A stretch of DNA of 10,676 nt from Chlamydiia bacterium (GCA_020440405.1 JAGROF010000122.1:1-10676); one strand, 5' to 3'; counted from the first letter of the stretch, positions 1-6,848 are shown. A program made the numbers and translations. The notes: a model not told the origin generated them from the letters alone.

Positions 1-1496
1 ACAATGCCATCTTCTCCTACTGTCAGCTCTTCCTTAGAGGCTAGGCGGAAAATCTCAGGGTCGAAAGCCATGCTTCGCTCGCTAAATCCTTGATGGACTT
101 TTCGAATTGCTTCGGGTCGAAATGCCTTTGCTCCAACCTGTGTATCGGTGACTTGAACGTTTAGAAGAACGCGGACAAGGGTATTAAATAAGAACGATTG
201 AAGATGGCGCTCGGCTGACTTTCCAATGACATGCGCTCCTTCAATCCGCCGCGATCCAATCGCAATATCTCGTCCTTGATTCACAATTTGATTCAGGAGA
301 ATCCCTGTATTCCCCAGATTGACCGATGTGTCACAGTCTGTATAGAGAATAAAATCGGCGCGGGGCGTTTTGTATTGTTTTCCGTCTTGAACTTGCGCAA
401 GATAACGGAGCCCTACTTGAATGGCTCCTCCTTTGACACTTGAGCGGGCAAAGGTATCCCCATCCATCTGAGCGGTTTCTTTGTCTTGATACATGGCAAT
501 CTCTTCTCCAAGATCTTCTTGGTAATCAAGGAAGAAAACTTGGCCACGACATTGTTGCAGCTGAGGATCGGTTCCCATCATTTCTCTCATGACGTCAATT
601 GTACGAGGGCTGTCTCCTCGAGGCTCATCCTCTACAAATGTAAGATTCCACTGAAAGTGTTCAAGCCCCTCAAAAAGGAATTGAAGCTGCTCGACTTTCA
701 CACGGAAGAAATCTTCTCCTGTAAACGTTTCACATAGAGGTTTAAGGCGATTGTGTTCCTGATATGTAGCGGCCAAAAAGGAGACTACTTGAGGCCCTTC
801 TGCTTTGGCATCCATAGCTTTTAAGAGGATTTTTGAAACGGCAAGCTCAATCACGCTATAGTCTTCAATTGTCAGAGGGCGCCCTCTAAGCTCCAGGAGA
901 AGCTCTGTGGCAGCGGCTTGAATTTCATGACGTGTTGCTGACGGAGGAAGTTTGATCAATTCGATCAGTTGACTGGCATCTCGATAAAGAGCTGCCCGTG
1001 CTCCCACCTGTTTTTGGTGGAGGACTTGCAAGAGCTCTTTAAATTCGACCTCTTCAACAGGAGAGAGCTTTCCTCTTCGATTATAGAGGTCTAGAGCGCG
1101 TTTTTCCTGCTCGTCCATCTTTTGATCATGAGTCATTGCGCAAGACTTCTTTTCTCCTTTAAAACGAGAATAGTCCTGAGCCAGAGAGAGGGCTGTTTGA
1201 TAATCGGTGACTTTTGTATCTCGTAAGAGTTCAGTAATGCGCCCTAGGGTAAGATCACTTCTACGGTAAAGCTCGACGGCTCTCTTGACTGTTGAGAGTC
1301 CCGATTGTACCCAATGAAAAGGTTGAGCCAGAGTGCTCATAAACCCCGATAAATAGCTCGCGGACTCAATCGGCTTTTCTGCCATAGCAGCGCTGGAAGA
1401 AACGATATGTGATGAAGCATCAAAATCGGATTCTTCTGATAAATCTTGTTCTAAAATTGCGCCTAAATGTAGCCGTTCGTCTTTGACTGGAATCAA
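1..1496 (-). CDS. GT2-type glycosyltransferase with helical N-terminal extension, 3' end missing
   Basis: A single open frame runs from a TTG at 1496-1494 to the window edge (498 codons, C-terminus outside). The last ~240 residues look like a family 2 (GT-A fold) nucleotide-sugar glycosyltransferase. They show a first-strand acidic loop FVEDEPRGDS (287-296), an S-x-K-G-G-A-I motif (353-359), a DxD-like metal site YTDCDTS (385-391), GSRR (414-417), an FNTLVRVLL helix (438-446) and DTQVGAKAF (451-459). The last motifs are typical of the polyprenyl-phosphate sugar transferase (DPM1-like) branch. Residues 1-255 are polar and mostly helical with no recognised domain; no signal peptide or membrane segment is visible. 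TTG is chosen because AGGGGG lies 7 bases upstream; the first ATG (codon 38) has no ribosome binding site. Substrate and acceptor are unknown. The glycosyltransferase fold is fairly sure, the role is not. Confidence 0.75.
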   Translation of the reverse strand, partial: MIPVKDERLHLGAILEQDLSEESDFDASSHIVSSSAAMAEKPIESASYLSGFMSTLAQPFHWVQSGLSTVKRAVELYRRSDLTLGRITELLRDTKVTDYQTALSLAQDYSRFKGEKKSCAMTHDQKMDEQEKRALDLYNRRGKLSPVEEVEFKELLQVLHQKQVGARAALYRDASQLIELIKLPPSATRHEIQAAATELLLELRGRPLTIEDYSVIELAVSKILLKAMDAKAEGPQVVSFLAATYQEHNRLKPLCETFTGEDFFRVKVEQLQFLFEGLEHFQWNLTFVEDEPRGDSPRTIDVMREMMGTDPQLQQCRGQVFFLDYQEDLGEEIAMYQDKETAQMDGDTFARSSVKGGAIQVGLRYLAQVQDGKQYKTPRADFILYTDCDTSVNLGNTGILLNQIVNQGRDIAIGSRRIEGAHVIGKSAERHLQSFLFNTLVRVLLNVQVTDTQVGAKAFRPEAIRKVHQGFSERSMAFDPEIFRLASKEELTVGEDGI

Positions 1497-1503
1497 AGCA
1501 ATA

Positions 1504-1509
1504 CCCCCT
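1504..1509 (-). promoter_or_regulatory. Ribosome binding site deciding a TTG start
   Basis: AGGGGG on the minus strand lies 7 bases before TTG at 1496. An in-frame TAA lies a few codons further upstream, so translation must begin in this short stretch. This supports TTG over the ATG 37 codons downstream. Confidence 0.6.
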
Positions 1510-1528
1510 AAAAAATGACTTTATACCC

Positions 1529-1552
1529 CTGTTATAAAAATAATTATAACAG
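1529..1552 (-). promoter_or_regulatory. Extended -10 promoter embedded in a perfect palindrome
   Basis: On the minus strand TGTTATAAT (1551-1543) matches the extended -10 consensus TGnTATAAT exactly. It lies about 40 bases ahead of the glycosyltransferase start. The same bases form a perfect inverted repeat, CTGTTATAA (1529-1537) and TTATAACAG (1544-1552), with a 6-base centre, which could be an operator. No convincing -35 is seen, as is common for extended -10 promoters. The flanks are very AT-rich, so chance matches are a risk. The rest of the spacer (1497-1618) holds no other gene. Confidence 0.45.
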
Positions 1553-1614
1553 ATTTATAATTAATTGTTTATATAAAACTAATTATAATTTAAATTGCTA
1601 GCATTAAGTGATTT

Positions 1615-1630
1615 GTGGCTATTCAGCCAC
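1615..1630 (-). terminator. Short hairpin across the stop codon of the MCE gene
   Basis: GTGGCT and AGCCAC form a perfect 6-bp stem with a 4-base loop, overlapping the TAG stop at 1619-1621. No T tract follows on the minus strand, so at best this is a weak terminator or an RNA 3'-end stabiliser for the Mla operon. Confidence 0.25.
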
Positions 1631-2827
1631 TTTTTCGGCGCTCTGAAGCTGCTCATTATAGAGCTTCAGATTGTCAGAGAGGGCCTGAGAGCGGCGCATG
1701 AGCTCCGCAAAGTCCCTCTGGAAGGCGTTGGTCTCGAAGATCTGGTGGCTTCTAGGGCTGTTTTCAGCCCGCTCTACGAGCATTGAGAGGCGGGACATCG
1801 AGGTGTTGATCAGATCGACCTCTTTGTTGAAGTAGTCCCGGAATTCTTGGGGGGAGCTGAGGGCATTCATTAGAGTCGCCTGTTTGATGCGGGTCCGCTG
1901 CCACTCTTTATTCAGATTAAAGAGGAAGCCATAGTGGTTAACATCGTTCATTGTGGTGTCCAGCTTGCTTAGAATGGCTGTTACACGGAGGTAGGTGTCA
2001 TCATCCATGAAGAGTTTGCCAATCGTTCCTTGTCCCCGCGCCACTCGATCTGCCACATGATCGATGGCATAACTGGCATTTTTTGCATTTTTTAACGTGA
2101 CAGACAGATTCCGGAAGGCATCACCGTCTTCAAGTTGATCCATAGCGGAGTGGACATCACGCATGGCTGCTGCAAAGTTTTGCACGCCCAGCTTCACTTC
2201 ATCGATCAAATGGGTTTGGTTAATTCGCGCGAGGGTCACTGAGGCCTCCATCATAGCATCGTCAAATGCACGGATGGCCGAGCCCAGTTCATGTCCATTT
2301 TGATCAATCCAAGAGATCACTTTGTCCAAGGTCTCTTCCACTTTGTCGGACAGTTGAGAGAGTTCATTAAAGGCACTTTCTAAAGGATCGACAGACTCTG
2401 CATAGATCGGCGTTTTTGAAGTGATCAGCGCTGGCTTAACACCGCGAGGAGGGGAGCGGGGAATGATTGCAATTGATTTTTCTCCTAAGAGTCCTGAAGT
2501 CTGAACGGTGATTTCATCGGTGTTATACACGCGGACGCTTGAGTCGATATGGAGGATAAGTTGATAGTAGTAGACCTGCCCCAGCTCATCCACAGGTTGC
2601 TCCCGTGCATGGGGGATTTGCTGAATCGCGACGACTTCTCCGACAGGTTTTCCTGCAAACATGACGCGGGTTCCCAAAGACAGGCCATTGATATTGGAGA
2701 ACCGGACAATCAAGGTTTCCTTGCCATCGCCCACGCTCGGTTCGAGAAACAAAATGATCCCCACAATCAATGCACAGGCCACGACAACAAAAAGGCCAAT
2801 GAGCATATTCTTCATGTAATCAATCAT
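1619..2827 (-). CDS. mlaD: MlaD-like MCE-domain lipid-transport protein
   Basis: Membrane-anchored periplasmic substrate-binding component of an Mla/MCE phospholipid transporter (402 aa). A short cytoplasmic start is followed by one hydrophobic helix (about 8-28). A single MCE domain follows (about 37-123), with the family-typical IVRFSNINGLSLGTRVMFAG stretch (40-59), GKPVGEV (59-65) and TSGLLGEKSIAIIP (110-123). The rest (about 145-402) is long, polar and helical with heptad-like character. E. coli MlaD has only about 183 residues, so this C-terminal part is large; long helical tails occur in tunnel-forming MCE proteins. The ATG at 2827 is 1 base past the mlaF stop, and AGGAGA lies 7 bases upstream, inside mlaF. 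Last gene of a translationally linked mlaE-mlaF-mlaD operon. Family is secure; lipid and direction of transport are inferred. Confidence 0.9.
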   Translation of the reverse strand: MIDYMKNMLIGLFVVVACALIVGIILFLEPSVGDGKETLIVRFSNINGLSLGTRVMFAGKPVGEVVAIQQIPHAREQPVDELGQVYYYQLILHIDSSVRVYNTDEITVQTSGLLGEKSIAIIPRSPPRGVKPALITSKTPIYAESVDPLESAFNELSQLSDKVEETLDKVISWIDQNGHELGSAIRAFDDAMMEASVTLARINQTHLIDEVKLGVQNFAAAMRDVHSAMDQLEDGDAFRNLSVTLKNAKNASYAIDHVADRVARGQGTIGKLFMDDDTYLRVTAILSKLDTTMNDVNHYGFLFNLNKEWQRTRIKQATLMNALSSPQEFRDYFNKEVDLINTSMSRLSMLVERAENSPRSHQIFETNAFQRDFAELMRRSQALSDNLKLYNEQLQSAEKVAE

Positions 2828-2828
2828 C

Positions 2829-3599
2829 TTATTTTCTCCTAAACGTCCTCGGGTCCTCTGAGATGGTTTTCCGTAAAAATTCTATAATCGGGTCATCGAT
2901 TTTTAAAAAGGTATCTGGCTCTTCGACATACGCGATTTTTCCATCTTTGTGAAGCGCTAATCGGTCTCCTACAAATAAAGCCGAAACAATATCATGGGTT
3001 ACCACAATACTGGTTGCCTTCAATTCCTTTTGTGTTTCCACAATGAGTTCATTGATCTGCATCGCGGTAATGGGGTCGAGTCCCGTTGTTGGCTCATCAT
3101 ACAATAAATATTCGGGGCGGTAAACAATTAAACGCGCGAGCCCTGCACGTTTCCGCATTCCTCCTGAAAGATCCGAAGGCATTTTCTTTTGTGTGCCCTC
3201 TAAATCAACCATTCTAAGCGCTTCATCTACACGGTCACGGATTTCACTGCGTGAGTATTTTTTCCCCGTTTCTAAATTCCCATGCTGCTTAAGGAAAAAC
3301 GCCGTGTTATCTTCGATATTCATCGAGTCAAACAGAGCAGCTCCTTGGAAAAGCATGCCCATCTTTAGACTTGCTTGGTACCGCTTTTCGCCGCGCAAAT
3401 CAGACACGCGCACCCCATCGACTTCAATGTAGCCGCGATCGGCATGGGAAATTCCAATGATGTGCTTGAGCAGAACACTTTTTCCCACTCCCGAGCGTCC
3501 CAAAATCACAAGCGTTTCACCTTTCTTGACTTTCAGAGTGAGCCCTTTCAAGACTTCGTTCCCATCAAAGGCTTTCCAAAGATCGTAGATATCAATCAT
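2829..3599 (-). CDS. mlaF: MlaF-like ABC transporter ATP-binding protein
   Basis: Cytoplasmic ATPase that powers the Mla/MCE lipid transporter (256 aa). Motifs in order are Walker A GRSGVGKS (34-41), Q-loop Gln85 in LFQG, signature LSGGM (144-148) followed by RKRAGLAR, Walker B YLLYDEP (164-170), D-loop TGLDP (172-176) and switch His202 in VTHD. The LSGGMxxRAxLAR form and DPITAMQIN after the D-loop are typical of MlaF/Ttg2A rather than general ABC ATPases. I start at ATG 3599, which overlaps the mlaE stop as ATGA and has GGTGG just upstream. An in-frame extension to 3680 would run through mlaE coding sequence and adds no homologous residues. It should dimerise and sit under MlaE. Confidence 0.92.
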   Translation of the reverse strand: MIDIYDLWKAFDGNEVLKGLTLKVKKGETLVILGRSGVGKSVLLKHIIGISHADRGYIEVDGVRVSDLRGEKRYQASLKMGMLFQGAALFDSMNIEDNTAFFLKQHGNLETGKKYSRSEIRDRVDEALRMVDLEGTQKKMPSDLSGGMRKRAGLARLIVYRPEYLLYDEPTTGLDPITAMQINELIVETQKELKATSIVVTHDIVSALFVGDRLALHKDGKIAYVEEPDTFLKIDDPIIEFLRKTISEDPRTFRRK

Positions 3600-4381
3600 G
3601 AGAACCACCCCGTGGCATTTTGAAGCATGTTGAGTCCCAGGGTGATTAAGAAGTTCGTGAATAGGATGAAGGTGTAACACACCACCACACTATTCGTTGT
3701 GGCGCGGCCCACTCCCTCTGCTCCTCCTGTGGTATTGAGTCCCTTATAACAAGAAATTGTGACAATCAATACCCCAAAGACAAATGCCTTAACAATTCCC
3801 GTTAGCAGATCAAAGTTCGTGATATAAATTGGCATCGGATCAAAGTAAGTTGTGGGGGGCATCTTAAAATAGAAGACCGAAATTAAATAGCCTCCAAAAA
3901 TTCCCATAAAAATACTAAAAACCGTCAAAAGGGGCATCATCACCATTCCCGAAAGAAAGCGGGGAGCGATCAAATACCGGTTGGGATCTACCGCCATTGT
4001 CTCTAGTGCATCGACCTGTTCTGTGACCCGCATGGTTCCCAGCTCTGCACACATCGCGGCTCCCACACGTCCCGTGACCATAAAAGCTGTGAGAACGGGG
4101 CCTAGCTCTGTGATCATCGCCTTTCCCACCATCAGTCCCGTGGCTCCCGCCAATCCCTTATCACTAAGTTGAAAAAATGACTGTGCTGCCAGAACCAGCC
4201 CTGTTGAAAATCCCGTCATGGCCACAACCGGAAGCGAGAGAACTCCAATGTTATAAAGCTGCTCTCGAATGAGTCCCCAATTGGGAAGGCGTCTAAACGT
4301 TGCCACAGTGACATTCCAAATGAGCAGAATGTACTCACCCGTAGCCACTAAAAAATTCAGTTTACCGATTAAAAAACGCAT
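3596..4381 (-). CDS. mlaE: MlaE-like ABC transporter permease
   Basis: Integral inner-membrane permease of the Mla/MCE phospholipid transporter (261 aa from ATG 4381; E. coli MlaE has about 260). Diagnostic segments are QLYNIGVLSLPVV (41-53), TELGPVLTAFMVTGRVGAAM (91-110) and the coupling region AELGTMRVTEQ (112-122) with DALETMAVDP (124-133). Several hydrophobic helices follow (about 143-175, 195-215 and the C-terminal 30 residues). A GTG ten codons upstream (4411) would also be in frame but has no ribosome binding site and gives non-family residues, so ATG 4381 is preferred; its own site is weak too. First gene of the operon, overlapping mlaF by 4 bases. It is divergent from the Tgl-like gene across a spacer of 75 bases or fewer, which must hold both promoters. 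Confidence 0.9.
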   Translation of the reverse strand: MRFLIGKLNFLVATGEYILLIWNVTVATFRRLPNWGLIREQLYNIGVLSLPVVAMTGFSTGLVLAAQSFFQLSDKGLAGATGLMVGKAMITELGPVLTAFMVTGRVGAAMCAELGTMRVTEQVDALETMAVDPNRYLIAPRFLSGMVMMPLLTVFSIFMGIFGGYLISVFYFKMPPTTYFDPMPIYITNFDLLTGIVKAFVFGVLIVTISCYKGLNTTGGAEGVGRATTNSVVVCYTFILFTNFLITLGLNMLQNATGWFS

Positions 4382-4456
4382 AAAAATTATCTTACTATTA
4401 GAGACCCCCACAATGCAAGTTGGAATTTAACCGAAACCTCTGTTAAACTTTATGGA

Positions 4457-5503
4457 ATGGATATAATTGCAGTCAGCTCATCTCCAAAATCTGTTGCGCC
4501 CCCATTTTACAATCACCGTGTTGTAGATGTGATGAAAATGATTCTTGAACGCTCTAGTCTAAGCGCGGGGTGTTGGTATCCTCATGCCTATTACCAAGCG
4601 CTAAAAGAAAAAGGGCAAAACGAGCGTCTTCAGTGGCTTCAAGACAGAGATTACTTCTTTCATGGCTTTTTAGATGTGAAGTTTTTCAGGCATACCAGTG
4701 GGCATGCAACATCTCCTACAGGGAAGCTCACTGAGTTCGAGATCCAAGAGGGGGTCAAGCCTTCTGAAGCGATGGACCAGATTTTTAAAACGCTTGCCCT
4801 TGTCGATTGTAGTAACACTTGCCAGATGGCGCAGTATCAAGTGATCCGTGAGGCCATTGGGAATGAAAAGTTCGATCACTTATTTGCGGGTCGTCTCATC
4901 ATTGGGGACTACATGAATCCTAAAAACCCCTTGCGACACTTTTTGCGTCCTTGTCATGATGGTAGCCATAAGATCCTTTTAGCTCTCAAGCGGTTTAGGG
5001 AGGGAGTCATTAACGATCCTTTATTGGGAGAGCGTAATTTACTTCAAGAACCCGCAGTGATTCCTATAGGAGCGCGCGTGGTGTTTCAAAATGTTGGGCG
5101 CTACACAAGCAAACACCCAGTCGGCCCTTCTGCAGGATTCAATGTGATCTATTTAGGAGAAGACAGCTATTATGCCTTTGGAATTTCTTCCGAGCCTGTC
5201 ACGGCAAGAGCGATCAATACCTACCTTATGAAGGCTTTTAATGCTCCGCCTCAAGCCCCCGAACATCTGGGTCCTAAAGCAACTAACTGGTACAACAATA
5301 ACCGCTATCGCTTTGAACCATTTGCTGCTGCTCAAGTGAAAGATTTTTCCAAAGAAAATGGAGGCTTTTCTCCTCTTTCAGGAAAAGCACTGGACAAAGA
5401 GCTCATTGACTGGATTATCAACACTCCCATCGAAGAGCTTTCATGGGAGGCTGTTATCTCTTTTCGATCTTCAAGCCTTGCTGAATCGCAGAAACAATCT
5501 TAG
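4457..5503 (+). CDS. Tgl-like (Bacillus spore transglutaminase-related) protein with altered active site
   Basis: 348 aa, with no signal peptide or membrane helix. Two blocks line up, from memory, with Bacillus subtilis Tgl (protein-glutamine gamma-glutamyltransferase, 245 aa). Residues 102-151 align with the Tgl segment from its PPSKAI motif to YDW: PSEAM, then DC118, then EAIGNEKFDHLF (132-143) against IDTIGEDKFNASF. Residues 206-243 align with GDCLYFKN through GEDKYFAHG: GARVVFQN (205-212), NVIYLGEDSYYAFG (229-242). The nucleophile Cys116 of Tgl corresponds to Cys118. Tgl Glu187 and His200 correspond to Phe228 and Phe241, so the described catalytic pair is absent. About 50 extra N-terminal residues, a longer middle and a C-terminal extension are also present. 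It may be a pseudoenzyme, use other residues (for example His220), or bind without catalysis. ATG 4457 has only a weak ribosome binding site (TGGA). Family membership is likely; activity is unknown. Confidence 0.7.
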   Translation: MDIIAVSSSPKSVAPPFYNHRVVDVMKMILERSSLSAGCWYPHAYYQALKEKGQNERLQWLQDRDYFFHGFLDVKFFRHTSGHATSPTGKLTEFEIQEGVKPSEAMDQIFKTLALVDCSNTCQMAQYQVIREAIGNEKFDHLFAGRLIIGDYMNPKNPLRHFLRPCHDGSHKILLALKRFREGVINDPLLGERNLLQEPAVIPIGARVVFQNVGRYTSKHPVGPSAGFNVIYLGEDSYYAFGISSEPVTARAINTYLMKAFNAPPQAPEHLGPKATNWYNNNRYRFEPFAAAQVKDFSKENGGFSPLSGKALDKELIDWIINTPIEELSWEAVISFRSSSLAESQKQS

Positions 5504-5933
5504 GAATCGGGAGTGCCACATCCACCACGAGCGCATGACGTGGCTCCTCCAGAGTGGCAAACTGAGAATCTAAAAGCTCAGGATTAAAAAAATGGCCTTT
5601 CCGTGCCTCTAAACGAGAGCGAATGAGAGGGTACGCCCCCTTCAAATAGACAAATTTGACCTCAGAAGAAATCCGAAGGATCCGTCGATAGGCATGCTTC
5701 AAGGCCGAACAGGCCAAGATCATCTCCCCATGCGCCTGCATAAAATCCGCAAGGTTTTTGAGCCAAGGCTTCCGATCCGTATCGGTCAACGCCTTGCCTT
5801 CCTTCATCTTCCGCTTGTTTGCCTCCGAGTGAAAGTCATCCGCATCATAGAACGGAATGCCGAGTTCCCTCGACAGTTCCTCCCCAATGACGGTTTTTCC
5901 ACATCCCGAAACCCCCATCAAGACGATAATCAT
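5454..5933 (-). CDS. gntK: Gluconokinase
   Basis: ATP:D-gluconate 6-phosphotransferase, making 6-phosphogluconate for the pentose phosphate pathway in the cytoplasm (159 aa; E. coli GntK has about 175). Family motifs in order are P-loop GVSGCGKT (7-14), the YDADDFHS substrate strand (29-36), KMKEGKALTDTDRKPWL (42-58), CSALK (75-79), YLKG (96-99), RKGHFF (111-116) and QFATLEEP (124-131). Start is ATG 5933, which begins directly at the conserved first strand. A TTG-initiated extension to 5990 would read through a terminator hairpin and adds no family sequence. Its only plausible ribosome binding site (GGGA) lies in the 3' arm of that terminator. The 3' end overlaps the convergent Tgl-like gene by 50 bases. 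No obvious promoter of its own is seen. Confidence 0.92.
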   Translation of the reverse strand: MIIVLMGVSGCGKTVIGEELSRELGIPFYDADDFHSEANKRKMKEGKALTDTDRKPWLKNLADFMQAHGEMILACSALKHAYRRILRISSEVKFVYLKGAYPLIRSRLEARKGHFFNPELLDSQFATLEEPRHALVVDVALPIPKIVSAIQQGLKIEKR

Positions 5934-5963
5934 AAAAAAGTCCCAATTAAACCTAATTGGGAC
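5934..5963 (-). terminator. Intrinsic terminator of the translocator operon, abutting the gntK start
   Basis: On the minus strand GTCCCAATTA (5963-5954), loop GGTT, and TAATTGGGAC (5949-5940) form a perfect 10-bp stem, followed directly by six T (5939-5934). It starts 33 bases after the copD-like stop, the classic layout of a rho-independent terminator. The T run ends at the gntK ATG, so the hairpin also contains the likely gntK ribosome binding site. Confidence 0.85.
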
Positions 5964-5996
5964 CTTACAATTTCGAGAATTATCGTGCAAAGGGGA

Positions 5997-6824
5997 TTAC
6001 CCCGCTTTACCCATAAGGATCTCTCCTTGAACTCTGATCAGCTGTTTTGCTGTATCGGCAGCGTTGTCGACAGCTTGATTATCAGAAGTTTGTTGCTGAG
6101 TTCCATTTTGGTACTCAGAGGTGTGGGTTTGCACTTCGTGCTGGAACTTGGATTCTTTAATTCCTAGCTGATACTGCTCTGCTTGGGTGAGGGAACTTCC
6201 CATTTGAGTGAGTCCTGAGGAAAGGTTTCCCCCTAGGCCTTTTAAAGTACTGATCCCTTCTTTAACCTTTTCAGCGTCGCCAAGGTAGCCACCTGCAGCG
6301 GTCATTGCACCAGAAACATAGGGGACATTGAATCCTCCTAAATGATTAAAGGCTCTGACCAGGCTTCCATCAGCACTTCCAGCGAGTCCCATACTGACTC
6401 CACCTTGGGCAATCATGTGACTAAAGTTTGCAAACTGTCCTGCATACATATACCACTGGTTGCTGTTGGCATTTCCCCAGCTTTTTTCGTTGTTTTCAGA
6501 TTGTTGATCAGAAAGAGCTTTCCATTCTTTCTTGAGAAGTTTATTCATTTCTTTGCTATTTTCGCTCGACTCTCTAAGCGTTTGCATCACAATCTTCATG
6601 ATTTTGAAGGTTGTGAGCATGCTATTGGTTGCTTTAGGGCGGCTTGAGCGGTCTACTTGACTGGTTTCGAGTCTTGCCACTTCCATGAGTGCATCTTTTA
6701 CACCATTTAGGTGAGCCTGTGCGGCAACTTCAGCAGCTAGCCCTGGGGCACTGCTTTTTTCTCTTTCAGTCGCCTCAAAGGTGACTGTATTGAGTGTGGT
6801 TTCGCCAATGGCTTCTGTAGACAT
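5997..6824 (-). CDS. copD: CopD-like type III secretion translocator, small form
   Basis: Second translocator-like protein (275 aa), in the position of CopD (CT579) downstream of CopB in Chlamydia. Translocators of this kind are secreted by the type III system and enter the host membrane with the larger partner to complete the pore. Visible features are a polar Ser/Thr/Glu-rich N-terminus (1-60) and an amphipathic helical stretch (about 66-110, with KIMKIVMQTLRES). A Gly/Ala-rich mildly hydrophobic part (about 125-182) includes QGGVSMGLAGSADGS and SGAMTAAGGYLG. A Gln/Ser-rich C-terminal half with helical pattern follows. ATG 6824 has GGAGAA 6 bases upstream; the gap to copB is 24 bases and the intrinsic terminator follows. 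As I recall, Chlamydia CopD is over 400 residues, so this is much shorter, but start and stop look intact. Assignment rests mainly on position and composition. Confidence 0.6.
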   Translation of the reverse strand: MSTEAIGETTLNTVTFEATEREKSSAPGLAAEVAAQAHLNGVKDALMEVARLETSQVDRSSRPKATNSMLTTFKIMKIVMQTLRESSENSKEMNKLLKKEWKALSDQQSENNEKSWGNANSNQWYMYAGQFANFSHMIAQGGVSMGLAGSADGSLVRAFNHLGGFNVPYVSGAMTAAGGYLGDAEKVKEGISTLKGLGGNLSSGLTQMGSSLTQAEQYQLGIKESKFQHEVQTHTSEYQNGTQQQTSDNQAVDNAADTAKQLIRVQGEILMGKAG

Positions 6825-6848
6825 GGTTTATTCTCCTATGACAATTTC

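Noticed and set aside
231..737. Plus-strand open frames of 70 and 83 codons
   Set aside because: They lie opposite the glycosyltransferase frame, which has clear family motifs; neither has a ribosome binding site or a recognisable product.
3600..3680. Upstream extension of the MlaF frame by 27 codons
   Set aside because: It would run inside mlaE; family members begin at the internal ATG at 3599, which has the ATGA overlap and a ribosome binding site.
4420..4448. TTGGAA and TTAAAC with 17-base spacing ahead of the Tgl-like gene
   Set aside because: Transcription would begin at about the start codon, giving a leaderless message; the -10 match is poor. Kept only as a possibility.
5934..5990. 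N-terminal extension of gluconokinase from a TTG at 5990
   Set aside because: It reads through the terminator stem, has no ribosome binding site, and the conserved protein starts at ATG 5933.
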